From Candidatus Moranbacteria bacterium GW2011_GWC2_40_12 (GTDB lineage: Bacteria > Patescibacteria > Paceibacteria > Moranbacterales > UBA11712): a stretch of 64,000 nucleotides of DNA. Made by a program: the position numbers and the translations under genes. Shown here one piece after another: positions 31,699-40,699 of this stretch; positions within the stretch are counted from its first letter, which is position 1, and each line of letters begins with the position of its first letter. The DNA lies in the NCBI GenBank assembly GCA_000995965.1, contig LBYD01000002.1:248001-312000 (forward strand), written 5' to 3'. A model generated the notes under the pieces. It saw only the letters and a program-made list of their open reading frames with translations, was not told the origin of the DNA and searched no databases.

Positions 31699-31839
31699 AT
31701 AAATACGATATCTAACTTTGGGGGATTTGGATATATTTTCGAAAAATAATTAAATACTTCTAACTAAAACCACTTAGCCAAAACTCTTTGCTCCCCAGAA
31801 ATTTCGCGGGGCGAAAGGTTGGAGAGTGGCGTGTCTTTT

Positions 31840-34800
31840 ATGTCTTTGGGGCAAAAAACTCTCGGGGTGAAAGAGTCTTTCAGCCCACAATCCTCTCTGC
31901 GCAAGAGGAAATTTTTCAGACGGCTTCCGATGGTTTCTCTTCCCAACTTAATTGAGGGGCAAGTGGCTTCTTATGAATGGTTCATGAGAGAAGGCCTGAG
32001 GGAACTGCTTGACGAAGTGAATCCAATCAACGATTTCACGGGGAAGGATCTGGAGCTTTCTTTCGGAGAATATTATTTGGACGAGCCAAAATACGATGAA
32101 AAAACCTCGAAAGCGAAAAATATTTCTTTTGAGGCGCCTCTTCGCTCAAAAGTGAAGCTTCTCAACAAACAGACGGGAGAAGTGAAAGAGCAGGAAGTTT
32201 ATCTCGGAGATATTCCCATCATGACCGAGCGGGGAACATTCATCATAAATGGCGTGGAACGCGTCGTTGTCAGCCAGCTTATTCGAAGCCCAGGCGTCTT
32301 TTTTACTATGGAATATAATAAAGGGCAGCGACTTTTTGGGGCGAAAATCATTCCTAACCGCGGAGCCTGGCTTGAAATGGAAACTGATCTTGACGGCGCC
32401 ATTTGGGTGAAAATTGACCGGAAAAGAAAAATAGCCATCACGGCGCTTCTTCGCGCGTTTGGTTTTTCCAGCGATGAAAATCTGGTAAAAACCTTTTCAG
32501 ACGTTGATACCGGAGAGAAAAAATATATTGAAGCTACGATTGATAAGGATACGACCAAAAATCAAGGAGAAGGATTTCTAGAAGTTTATCGGCGCATCAG
32601 GCCGGGAGATTTAGCGACCCAGGAAAATGCCAAACAGATGATTGAAGCGATGTTTTTCAATTTTGAACGCTATGATTTCGGGAAAGTCGGGCGCTATCGC
32701 TTGAACCAAAGAATGGAAACGAAGTTTCCTGATGATGAAGCGCATCGGATCATGCGTCCGGAGGATTTGGCTGAAATTGTCAAAGAAATTATCCGTCTCA
32801 ACAATGATCCAATGGCAAGTCCGGATGATATTGACCATTTAGGAAACCGCCGAGTGCGCTGTGTTGGAGAGCTGGTGCAGAACAAATTCCGGGCGGGTCT
32901 GGCGCGGATGTCTCGAAATATCAAAGACCGGATGAGTACCTGCGACCTTGCGACGGTTGTTCCGGGGCAGCTAATCAATTCCCGTCCGGTGGCAGCCGCG
33001 GTAAAAGAATTTTTCGCCTCCTCCCAACTTTCGCAGTTCATGGACCAGGTGAATCCTCTGGCGGAGCTTGAACACAAGAGAAGGCTTTCAGCGATGGGGC
33101 CGGGAGGACTGACCCGCGAACGGGCCGGCTTCGAAGTCCGCGACGTGCACCAATCACACTACGGAAGGATTTGTCCAGTGCAGACTCCGGAAGGCCCAAA
33201 TATCGGACTCGTGAATCATTTATCCTGCTATGCCCGAATCAACGAATACGGTTTTATCGAAACTCCATACCGAAAAGTGACACACAAAAACGGAAAACAT
33301 TTTGTTACGAAGGACATAGAGTATTTAAACGCTACCGTGGAAGACCGCAAAATCATCGCTCACGCAGATACGGAAATCGACGAAGAAGGACGCATTTTGA
33401 ATGAAATGCTCGAAGCGAGGGTAAAAGGGAAACCCTCGATGATTGAAGTAGGTCAAGTTGATTATATTGATGTTTCTGCCAAACAATGCATTTCCGTTTC
33501 TACGGCGCTAATTCCTTTTCTAGAACACGATGACGCTCACCGGGCTCTCATGGGCTCGAACATGCAGCGCCAAGCCGTTTCTTGTATTGTGCCCCAGGCG
33601 CCATTGGTCGGAACGGGGCTCGAAGACAAAGCGGCGGCAGATTCGGGGCAGGTGGTTCTGGCCCGGACAAACGGCGAAGTTGTCGAGGTTGACGCTGATC
33701 ATATTACCTTAAAAGAGGAAGGTATTTCGGGAAAGTCAGCCAAAAGAACTTATCACCTTCAAAGCTTTGAGCGTTCAAACGCTTTCACCTGCATGAACCA
33801 GATTCCGCGTGTTGAAGCAGGCGAACAGGTGAAAAAAGGGCAACTTCTTGCGGACGGCGCTTCAACAGACAGCGGTGAACTGGCGCTGGGTCAGAACATT
33901 TTGGTAGCTCTTATGCCTTGGGAAGGCGCCAATTTTGAAGACGCGATTATTATTTCGGAAAGACTTCTTCAGGATGACCGCTATACTTCGATTCACATCG
34001 AAGATTTCACAGTTGATATTCGCGACACAAAACTGGGGCCGGAAGTGGTGACGCGGGACATCCCAAATATTGGGGAAGAGCGACTCAAAAATCTTGACGA
34101 TACGGGAATAATTCACATCGGAGCCGAGGTTTCTTCCGGCGATATCCTAATTGGAAAAATATCTCCCAAGGGCGAGGGGGACCTCACTCCCGAAGAAAGA
34201 TTGCTGAGGGCGATTTTCGGGGAGAAATCAAAAGACGTAAAGGATACCTCCCTTTATCTTCCTCACGGGGAACACGGAAAAGTGGTGGACATAAAGATTT
34301 TCTCGCGGGAACAAGGAGATAAGCTTCCCGCCGGCGTCATTCAGCAGATTCAGGTCAGTGTGGCCCAGCTTAGAAAAATTTCAGTTGGCGATAAACTGGC
34401 CGGCCGGCACGGAAACAAGGGTGTGATTTCTAAAATAGCTCCGGCTGAAGATATGCCCTATCTTCCCGATGGAACTCCAGTCGACATTATCCTCAATCCT
34501 TTGGGCGTGGCATCCCGCATGAACATTGGCCAGATTCTCGAAGCCCATTTAGGCTGGGCGGCGGATAAGCTTGGATACAAGGTGGCGAGCCCCTCTCTTG
34601 CCGGCGTGAGCGAGACTGATATCAAGACCGAACTGCGTGAAGCGGGACTCCCTGAAGATGGAAAAATCAGATTGATAAACGGAAAAACAGGCGAACACTT
34701 CGATGAAAAAACCATGGTTGGCCATATGTATATAATGAAACTCAATCATTTGGTTGAAGATAAAATTCATATGCGTTCGATCGGACCTTATTCTCTGATT

Positions 34801-35124
34801 ACCCAGCAGCCGCTTGGCGGAAAAGCCCAATTTGGCGGTCAGCGGTTCGGGGAAATGGAAGTCTGGGCGCTGGAAGGATATGGCAGCGCCTATACTCTTC
34901 AGGAAATGCTGACGATCAAATCAGACGACGTTTTGGGCCGGTCTAAAGCCTATGAGTCAATAATCAAAGGAGAAAAAATCAGAAATCCGAATGTGCCGGC
35001 TTCTTTCAACGTTCTTGTGAGCGAGCTCAAAGGACTCTGTCTCAATGTGGAACTGGTTGGGGAAAAGGAAGAGGCAAATAGCGGGAAGCCGGAGGAGAAA
35101 AAAGAAAAAGAGAAAGCCGAATAA
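31840..35124 (+). CDS. rpoB: DNA-directed RNA polymerase subunit beta
   Basis: The 1094-aa subunit shows the usual blocks: FIINGVERVVVSQLIRSPG near residue 132, the rifampicin region SQFMDQVNPLAELEHKRRLSAMGPGGL near residue 400, and C-terminal GGKAQFGGQRFGEMEVWALE near residue 998. ATG 31840 is favoured over the TTG at 31819. It is shorter than E. coli RpoB (1342 aa) because lineage inserts are absent. It heads rpoB-rpoC, 18 bases apart; no rplJL genes precede it. Confidence 0.98.
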   Translation: MSLGQKTLGVKESFSPQSSLRKRKFFRRLPMVSLPNLIEGQVASYEWFMREGLRELLDEVNPINDFTGKDLELSFGEYYLDEPKYDEKTSKAKNISFEAPLRSKVKLLNKQTGEVKEQEVYLGDIPIMTERGTFIINGVERVVVSQLIRSPGVFFTMEYNKGQRLFGAKIIPNRGAWLEMETDLDGAIWVKIDRKRKIAITALLRAFGFSSDENLVKTFSDVDTGEKKYIEATIDKDTTKNQGEGFLEVYRRIRPGDLATQENAKQMIEAMFFNFERYDFGKVGRYRLNQRMETKFPDDEAHRIMRPEDLAEIVKEIIRLNNDPMASPDDIDHLGNRRVRCVGELVQNKFRAGLARMSRNIKDRMSTCDLATVVPGQLINSRPVAAAVKEFFASSQLSQFMDQVNPLAELEHKRRLSAMGPGGLTRERAGFEVRDVHQSHYGRICPVQTPEGPNIGLVNHLSCYARINEYGFIETPYRKVTHKNGKHFVTKDIEYLNATVEDRKIIAHADTEIDEEGRILNEMLEARVKGKPSMIEVGQVDYIDVSAKQCISVSTALIPFLEHDDAHRALMGSNMQRQAVSCIVPQAPLVGTGLEDKAAADSGQVVLARTNGEVVEVDADHITLKEEGISGKSAKRTYHLQSFERSNAFTCMNQIPRVEAGEQVKKGQLLADGASTDSGELALGQNILVALMPWEGANFEDAIIISERLLQDDRYTSIHIEDFTVDIRDTKLGPEVVTRDIPNIGEERLKNLDDTGIIHIGAEVSSGDILIGKISPKGEGDLTPEERLLRAIFGEKSKDVKDTSLYLPHGEHGKVVDIKIFSREQGDKLPAGVIQQIQVSVAQLRKISVGDKLAGRHGNKGVISKIAPAEDMPYLPDGTPVDIILNPLGVASRMNIGQILEAHLGWAADKLGYKVASPSLAGVSETDIKTELREAGLPEDGKIRLINGKTGEHFDEKTMVGHMYIMKLNHLVEDKIHMRSIGPYSLITQQPLGGKAQFGGQRFGEMEVWALEGYGSAYTLQEMLTIKSDDVLGRSKAYESIIKGEKIRNPNVPASFNVLVSELKGLCLNVELVGEKEEANSGKPEEKKEKEKAE

Positions 35125-35142
35125 TCAAATTATTTTTGCAAT

Positions 35143-38100
35143 ATGAATCAGCCTTCCATTACTCGAGTATCCGATTTTGATTCTATCCGCCTGCGCTTGG
35201 CCAGTCCCGATAATATATTGAACTGGTCGCACGGCGAGGTAACCAAGCCGGAAACTATAAATTATCGCACCCAGCGCTATGAACGCGACGGCCTTTTTTG
35301 CGAAAAAATCTTCGGACCGGCCAAAGACTGGGAGTGTTATTGCGGAAAATACAAAAAAATACGCTATAAAGGGATTGTTTGTGACAAGTGCGGAGTGGAA
35401 GTGACCCGGTCCATTGTTCGCCGAGAGCGCACCGGACATATCAAGCTGGCGGTGCCAGTTTCGCATATTTGGTTTTTGCGTGGCGTGCCTTCAAAAATCG
35501 GGTTGGCGCTTGGCATGACTGCCCAGGACCTTGAAAAAGTTGTCTACTTCGCGAGCTACGTGGTCATGGAAATTGATGAAGAAGCTCGCAAAGAAACCCT
35601 CGCTCGCATTGATTCAGAATACAAAGGCAAACAAAAGAAAATAAAAAGCGAAGCCGAACCGGGCCAGGAAAAGACAGGCGAACTGAAAAGCGCCTACCAA
35701 ATCAGCCGCGACGAAATCAAGAATCTGAAGTTGTTCCAAATTCTTTCCGAGGTGGAATATTTCAATCTCTCCCTGAAATACGGGCATGTTTTCAAAGCTG
35801 GAATTGGAGCGGAAGCCATTCGCCGTCTTCTTGAGGAAATTGATCTCGGGAAAGAAATTGAAAAAATTGAAAAGGCTCTCCAAGACGACAAATCTTCCGA
35901 CAAAAAAAAGATGCTCAAAAGGCTGAAACTTTTCCAGGGAATGAAACAGTCAGGAATCCGTCCCGAGTGGATGCTCCCAACGGCTATTCCGGTTATTCCC
36001 CCCGATCTTCGTCCGATGGTTCAGCTCGACGGGGGACGCTTTGCCACTTCGGATCTCAATGATCTTTATCGTCGCATTATCAATCGCAACAACCGCCTGA
36101 AAAAACTCATTGAAATCGGAGCGCCGGAAGTGATTTCCCGCAACGAAAAACGGATGCTTCAAGAGGCGGTAGACGCTCTCTTCGACAATAGTGCCCGGCG
36201 AGGTCAGACTTCAGTTGCGGCCTCCACTGGACAAAGAAGAGCGCTTCGATCTCTTGCGGATATGCTCAAAGGAAAGCAAGGTCGGTTTCGGCAAAACCTT
36301 TTGGGGAAGCGGGTTGATTATTCCGGTCGCAGTGTTATCGTGGTTGGCCCGCGACTCAAACTTCACCAGTGCGGTCTTCCCAAGAAAATGGCTCTCGAAC
36401 TATTCAAACCTTTCATCATCAACAATCTGATTGAAAAAGGATTCGCCCACAACGTCCGGTCGGCTGGAAAAATGGTTGAATATGAAGCCGAAGAAGCCTA
36501 CGAAATGCTGGACGACATCATCGAACACCACTACGTCCTCCTTAATCGCGCGCCGACCCTCCATCGTTTGAGTATTCAGGCCTTTCAACCTGTGCTGATT
36601 GAAGGAAAAGCCATTCAGATCCATCCAATGGTTTGCGCCGCATTCAATGCCGATTTCGACGGTGATCAAATGGCGGTTCATGTTCCTCTTACGGAAGAGG
36701 CCAGGCGGGAAGCAGGAGAAATCATGCTTTCATCCAAAAATCTTCTGAAACCGGCGAGCGGCGAGCCGATCACGATCCCTTCCCAGGATATGGTGCTTGG
36801 CTGTTACTATATGACTCATTTTGTAAAAGGCAGGAAAGGCGAGGGAAAAATATTTTCCGGAAAAGAGGAAGCTATTCTGGCCTACCACACGGGATATCTG
36901 GAGCTTCAGAGTGAAATCGAAGTTGAACTGGACGGCGGGCGAGTGAAAACTTCAGTCGGCCGGGTTCTTTTCAATGAAATTGTTCCCAAAGAAATCGGTT
37001 TTGTCAATCAAGAGCTCGACAAAGGAAAGCTTCGGGAATTGGTTGGGAAATGTCTCGCGGCGACATCTTCAGAGGAAACAGCAAAGTTCGTGGATAATCT
37101 CAAAAATCTGGCGTTTGGCATCGTTACCCGTTCAGGTCTGAGTTGGGGAATGGACGACCTCTTGGTTCCAGAAAAGAAAAAAGACATTATCCAGGAAGCC
37201 GAGGACCAAGTGGATATTGTCAACAAACAATTTGAAATGGGGCTTCTCACTCACGCGGAACGGAAAAACCGCATTATCGAAATATGGAATGAAGCCAAAA
37301 ACAAAATTACTGATGCTGTCCGCGCTTCTCTCGACAGGGAAGGGCCGGTTTATTCGATGGTATATTCAAAAGCCCGCGGAACCGAAGCGGTGGTTGTTCA
37401 AATGACTGGGATGAAAGGTCTCGTGGCCGGACCTACTGGAGAAACAATCGAGCTTCCTATCCGGTCTTCTTTCAAGGAAGGTTTCAATGTTTTGGAATAT
37501 TTCATTGCTACTCACGGCGCGAGAAAAGGTATGGCGGATACGGCTCTTCGAACGGCAACAGCTGGATATCTGACTCGGCGTCTCGTGGACGTGTCTCAGG
37601 ATATGGTTGTGCGCGATCCAGATTGCGCCGACGAAGAGGGAGGCTGGATATATCGGGATGATTCGGTTGTTGCCGGTGTCAGTTTTTCCTCCCGAATTGC
37701 CGGCCGGATTCTTCTTGAAAACGCCGTTGATCCCAAGACAAAAAAAATTATTGCTAAAAAAGGGGAAATGATCACCAAAGAAGAAGGGGAGGAAATTGAA
37801 AAAAAAGGAATTGAAAAAGTGAAAATACGCTCTATCATTACCTGCAAAACGCGCCGGGGAGTCTGCCAAAAATGCTACGGACTTGACCTTGGAAGAAATG
37901 AATTGGTCCAGATCGGCCAGGCGGTTGGGATCGTGGCGGCCCAAGCTATCGGCGAGCCGGGGACCCAGCTCACGATGAGAACTTTTCATATCGGAGGAGT
38001 GGCCGGGACGGACATCACCCAGGGACTTCCCCGGGTGGATGAAATTTTTGAAGCCCGTCCGCCAAAAGGTGAAGCGGCGGTTTCGGAAGTCGACGGAAAA

Positions 38101-38724
38101 GTGGCTGAAATCACCGAAACGGAAAAAGACAAGATTATCCGCGTGGAAGCGGAAGGGCCGAAAAAGAAAAAAGACATTCATGAGTATGTCGTTTCGGCTG
38201 TGATGAACCTCAATGTTCAAAAAGGAGATCTCGTCACCCGCGGCCAAGTTCTTTCCGAAGGGCATCTGGATCTCAAAAAGCTTTTCAAGATAAAAGGGCG
38301 GGAAGTTGTTCACCGCTATATCACAAAAGAAGTGCAGGAAATTTACAGCGCTCAGGGAGAGGGCATCAACGACAAGCATATCGAAGTGATCATCCGCCAG
38401 ATGCTTTCGCGCGTGCGCATTCTCGATCCGGGCGACACCAGTCTTCTTCCAGGCGACACAGTCGAAGAAGTCCAGCTTCAAGAGGCCAATGAAGCGGCCA
38501 AGAAAGCAGGAGGAAATGTGGCCACGGCTGAAAAGCTCCTGCTCGGAATATCGAAAGTCGCCCTTTCAACAGAAAGTTTCCTTTCGGCGGCGTCCTTCCA
38601 GGAAACAGCTAAAGTCCTCATCAACGCGGCCGTCACCGGAAAAGAAGACCGCCTGCGGGGACTAAAAGAAAATGTGATTATCGGAAAACTAATCCCGGCC
38701 GGAACAGGGTATCGGAAGCAATAA
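35143..38724 (+). CDS. rpoC: DNA-directed RNA polymerase subunit beta'
   Basis: The 1193-aa subunit has the N-terminal zinc site (CYCGKY..GIVCDKCGVE, about residues 66-86), the catalytic NADFDGDQMAVH near residue 501 and the second zinc site (CKTRRGVCQKCYG) near residue 903, followed by the trigger region QAIGEPGTQLTMRTFHIGG. All are intact. It follows rpoB in one unit and ends at a terminator. Long antisense frames over it are shadows. Confidence 0.98.
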   Translation: MNQPSITRVSDFDSIRLRLASPDNILNWSHGEVTKPETINYRTQRYERDGLFCEKIFGPAKDWECYCGKYKKIRYKGIVCDKCGVEVTRSIVRRERTGHIKLAVPVSHIWFLRGVPSKIGLALGMTAQDLEKVVYFASYVVMEIDEEARKETLARIDSEYKGKQKKIKSEAEPGQEKTGELKSAYQISRDEIKNLKLFQILSEVEYFNLSLKYGHVFKAGIGAEAIRRLLEEIDLGKEIEKIEKALQDDKSSDKKKMLKRLKLFQGMKQSGIRPEWMLPTAIPVIPPDLRPMVQLDGGRFATSDLNDLYRRIINRNNRLKKLIEIGAPEVISRNEKRMLQEAVDALFDNSARRGQTSVAASTGQRRALRSLADMLKGKQGRFRQNLLGKRVDYSGRSVIVVGPRLKLHQCGLPKKMALELFKPFIINNLIEKGFAHNVRSAGKMVEYEAEEAYEMLDDIIEHHYVLLNRAPTLHRLSIQAFQPVLIEGKAIQIHPMVCAAFNADFDGDQMAVHVPLTEEARREAGEIMLSSKNLLKPASGEPITIPSQDMVLGCYYMTHFVKGRKGEGKIFSGKEEAILAYHTGYLELQSEIEVELDGGRVKTSVGRVLFNEIVPKEIGFVNQELDKGKLRELVGKCLAATSSEETAKFVDNLKNLAFGIVTRSGLSWGMDDLLVPEKKKDIIQEAEDQVDIVNKQFEMGLLTHAERKNRIIEIWNEAKNKITDAVRASLDREGPVYSMVYSKARGTEAVVVQMTGMKGLVAGPTGETIELPIRSSFKEGFNVLEYFIATHGARKGMADTALRTATAGYLTRRLVDVSQDMVVRDPDCADEEGGWIYRDDSVVAGVSFSSRIAGRILLENAVDPKTKKIIAKKGEMITKEEGEEIEKKGIEKVKIRSIITCKTRRGVCQKCYGLDLGRNELVQIGQAVGIVAAQAIGEPGTQLTMRTFHIGGVAGTDITQGLPRVDEIFEARPPKGEAAVSEVDGKVAEITETEKDKIIRVEAEGPKKKKDIHEYVVSAVMNLNVQKGDLVTRGQVLSEGHLDLKKLFKIKGREVVHRYITKEVQEIYSAQGEGINDKHIEVIIRQMLSRVRILDPGDTSLLPGDTVEEVQLQEANEAAKKAGGNVATAEKLLLGISKVALSTESFLSAASFQETAKVLINAAVTGKEDRLRGLKENVIIGKLIPAGTGYRKQ

Positions 38725-38763
38725 TTGGAAAGTATCGAAAAATATTTGGTATTTCGCATAAAG

Positions 38764-38790
38764 AAAATCCGCCTTGGGCGGATTTTTCTT
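38764..38790 (+). terminator. Terminator of rpoBC
   Basis: AAAATCCGCC (38764-38773) pairs with GGCGGATTTT (38777-38786), loop TTG, then T's. Confidence 0.93.
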
Positions 38791-38793
38791 ATG

Positions 38794-39107
38794 GGGAAAA
38801 GATTTAAATTTTAAAACCACAAATGCAATTTATGATTTTGGAAAAGAGGGAGTGAAATATATTCTAATAATATAATTCATATCACTTCTCAATTCCTATT
38901 CTAACCCTACATTATACGCTTATTTTATGCTTTTGTCAATCTCCCGTGAAACATTTTGAAATACGCTGTGAAACGAAGAATGACGCCTCATATAAAGCAT
39001 TATTTCGTAAAAAACAACCTTTGCAGGTTATTTTCAAAAAACAAAATACGCCTAAAGATTTGAATCCAAACTTGAGCTGATTTATTCGCTTTTACTCTCC
39101 ATAACCT
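38794..39107. other. A/T-rich spacer without a recognised gene
   Basis: Neither strand has a convincing frame. A weak hairpin AACCT-TTGC-AGGTT occurs near 39020. It is the boundary between rpoC and the minus-strand accessory block. Confidence 0.5.
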
Positions 39108-39263
39108 TCATCTCCGCGACGCGAGGGCGGCGAGAATGAGCCCGGCTACGTTCACCAGAACCAGAAGCCCCGCGACCACGAGAGTCGAGACGATGGAGAA
39201 GGCGCCATAGAGGCCGTATCTCCCGTGCCGATACTCAGCGGGAGAAATCCAACGCTTTTTCAT
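39108..39263 (-). CDS. 51-aa small membrane protein
   Basis: The frame runs from ATG (39263) to TGA (39108-39110). The peptide begins MKKRWISPAEYRHGRYGLYG and continues as one long hydrophobic segment (about residues 21-48) ending LASRR. TAGGCT lies six bases before the ATG on the minus strand, the same -10 arrangement as the TrmB-like gene, but no -35 is seen. Base composition is more G/C-rich than its surroundings, which may mean transfer. Function is unknown. Confidence 0.55.
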   Translation of the reverse strand: MKKRWISPAEYRHGRYGLYGAFSIVSTLVVAGLLVLVNVAGLILAALASRR

Positions 39264-39290
39264 AACGATAGCCTAATAATTAGCTATCTT

Positions 39291-39315
39291 TATTTTTTCC
39301 GCCAAATCTGGCGGA
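39291..39315 (-). terminator. Minus-strand terminator
   Basis: On the minus strand TCCGCCA pairs with TGGCGGA (39298-39304 with 39309-39315), then AAAAAAT in the DNA sense shown, i.e. a weak T run only on the other strand. It could act for plus-strand transcription instead; orientation is uncertain. Confidence 0.4.
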
Positions 39316-39370
39316 CAAAACAGCCTATCATGAGGAAAAAAATCTGTCAACAAAAAAATCCCGAAACAAC

Positions 39371-39397
39371 AAAAAAGGCTTATAAAAAGCCAAATTA
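39371..39397 (-). terminator. Terminator of the Cas2/PaaX-like gene
   Basis: On the minus strand GGCTT-TTTAT-AAGCC is followed by TTTTTTG. Confidence 0.65.
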
Positions 39398-39451
39398 ATC
39401 TATTTCTAAAGTCAAACCCGGAGGGAAAGACTAAATCTACACATATTTCAA

Positions 39452-39489
39452 TTGTATCATAATAACACGGCCGTCTTATTATGATACAA
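39452..39489. repeat. Perfect palindrome at the 3' end of the Cas2/PaaX-like gene
   Basis: TTGTATCATAATAA (39452-39465) and TTATTATGATACAA (39476-39489) are perfect arms around CACGGCCGTC. The left arm and core match 21 of 23 bases of the copy at 40061, upstream of the same gene. Confidence 0.8.
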
Positions 39490-40047
39490 CTATCTTCTAA
39501 AAAAATGCCTTTTGAGGGCGGGTTCGCTGTCGATGTTTGTCGCGGTGACAACCCTAACATAAGGCTGGGCCGAATAAAGTGAGACAAGCTCCTGGATGGG
39601 CTTTTCAAATGGATGCGGAGAAACAAAAACGCTGTGCTGGAGTTTCAAAAATTTGAGCGTCCGCAAATGCTCGCGCAGAATATCGCGAAACAGCCGATTT
39701 TTCTCCGGAATGTCGAAAAGAACGAGCCGCCATTTTCCATCCCAGCGCTTCGGCCTTTTGAAATTTATGGAGCTTCCGATGAGACTCAATATTTTCGCTT
39801 CCCGTTTGCCTCTTGTCGTCAGAACCAGTCTGAAAGATCCGTCAGGGAGCCTTTTTTCTTTAAGGAGTTTTTCATCGGAGAGACGGTGCAAAGAGCGGTT
39901 GAAATTCCGTTGGTCAATTTTTCTCCATTCTGACCGCATGAGGCGTAGTGTCCGGTAGTATTGCCAGGGAGATCGAGAAAAGCCGAGGGCAACACTGCCC
40001 ATAAGAGCTATGAGTATCTTTTTTTGCACAGGTCCGAATTTATACAT
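39490..40047 (-). CDS. PaaX/Cas2-like winged-helix protein
   Basis: The 185-aa protein has an N-terminal winged helix (MGSVALGFSRSPWQYYRTLRLMRSEWRKIDQRNFNRSLHRLSDEKLLKEKRLPDGSFRLVLTTRGK) and a C-terminal ferredoxin-like domain (WDGKWRLVLFDIPEKNRLFRDILREHLRTLKFLKLQHSVFVSPHP) that matches Cas2/PaaX. It is a stand-alone form often labelled Cas2 in CPR genomes; no CRISPR array or cas1 is in the window. I infer a DNA-binding regulator. Its upstream region and its 3' end both carry the TTGTATCATAAT palindrome, possible operator sites. Confidence 0.8.
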   Translation of the reverse strand: MYKFGPVQKKILIALMGSVALGFSRSPWQYYRTLRLMRSEWRKIDQRNFNRSLHRLSDEKLLKEKRLPDGSFRLVLTTRGKREAKILSLIGSSINFKRPKRWDGKWRLVLFDIPEKNRLFRDILREHLRTLKFLKLQHSVFVSPHPFEKPIQELVSLYSAQPYVRVVTATNIDSEPALKRHFFRR

Positions 40048-40060
40048 GGTCCAATTTCCA

Positions 40061-40085
40061 TTGTATCATAATTATACGGCCGTGG
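40061..40085. repeat. Palindrome half-site upstream of the Cas2/PaaX-like gene
   Basis: TTGTATCATAAT followed by TATACGGCCGTGG, 21 of 23 bases like 39452-39474. On the minus strand it overlaps TATAAT, a likely -10 box, so binding here could repress the gene. Confidence 0.65.
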
Positions 40086-40221
40086 AAAGATGATGCGTTG
40101 CGGGGTTCTGTAGGGGGAGGATCCTGAATGTGGAGGCTCCTGAAGTTGGACTTTAGGAATGATTATCCCGCAGTTTTAAAATCTCTTCAACTGATTGATT
40201 ATTATTATAACTCATTGAAAA

Positions 40222-40249
40222 ACAAAGACCAGCCCACGGTGGGGCTGGT
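40222..40249 (-). terminator. Terminator of the 128-aa protein gene
   Basis: On the minus strand ACCAGCCCCA pairs with TGGGCTGGT (loop CCG, one bulge), followed by CTTTGTTTTT. Confidence 0.8.
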
Positions 40250-40254
40250 GTGAG

Positions 40255-40641
40255 TCAGGCCTTTTTTATTGAGAATATCTCGAGCGTTATGCTCCCGTCA
40301 ACATGGAAAGTCACTTTTGGCGCAAGTTCAAATTCAATGCTTGTTATGAATTCTTTTGCACTTTCCCAGGCTTTTTGCAGTCGCCCTCTTTTTTTTGGGT
40401 CGAGTTTGAGGTTAAAGAATAGGAAATGACCGTAAAGCTTTGTTTGAACGGGCATTCCATTTTGATATATTAATACCCCCAGAGTAACCCCTTGTTTTTG
40501 CCGAAGTTTTTCAGCAGAAATGGCCATGTCTAGGAAATCTTCCCATGCCTCTGCTTCCAGATGCTTTAGCTCCTTTTTACTCAAAACCTCTTTCAGTTCT
40601 TTAATTGCCTTATCTGTCGTAAGAAATTGACCCTCGGCCAT
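40255..40641 (-). CDS. Hypothetical protein with a strong Shine-Dalgarno site
   Basis: The 128-aa product starts MAEGQFLTTDKAIKELKEVLSKKELKHLEAEAWEDFLDM, a helical first half, and ends in a beta-rich half (GVLIYQNGMPVQTKLYGHFLFFNLKLDP.., ELAPKVTFHVDGSITLEIFS). No family is recognised. AAGGAGGG lies about seven bases before ATG. It has its own terminator, so it is a one-gene unit of the same style as the cassette at 29.3-30.2 kb. Confidence 0.6.
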   Translation of the reverse strand: MAEGQFLTTDKAIKELKEVLSKKELKHLEAEAWEDFLDMAISAEKLRQKQGVTLGVLIYQNGMPVQTKLYGHFLFFNLKLDPKKRGRLQKAWESAKEFITSIEFELAPKVTFHVDGSITLEIFSIKKA

Positions 40642-40699
40642 GACGAATCCCTCCTTGTTTAGCTTTTTTTGCTTCCAAAAAGTTAAATCTTAATAATTC

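Noticed and set aside
31700..31839. Riboswitch or ribosomal-protein leader before rpoB
   Set aside because: Only a simple CCCC/GGGG hairpin is seen; no known riboswitch core was recognised.
37366..38481. 371-aa open frame antisense to rpoC
   Set aside because: Lies wholly inside the conserved rpoC gene, with a composition expected for the reverse strand of a coding region and no recognisable domain.
39490..40047. CRISPR-Cas locus
   Set aside because: The Cas2-like domain is fused to a winged helix and stands alone; the flanking repeat occurs only twice and there are no spacers or cas1.
40129..40254. Short plus-strand frame of about 42 codons after the Cas2/PaaX-like gene
   Set aside because: It has no ribosome site, ends in the terminator hairpin of the opposite strand, and shows no sign of selection.
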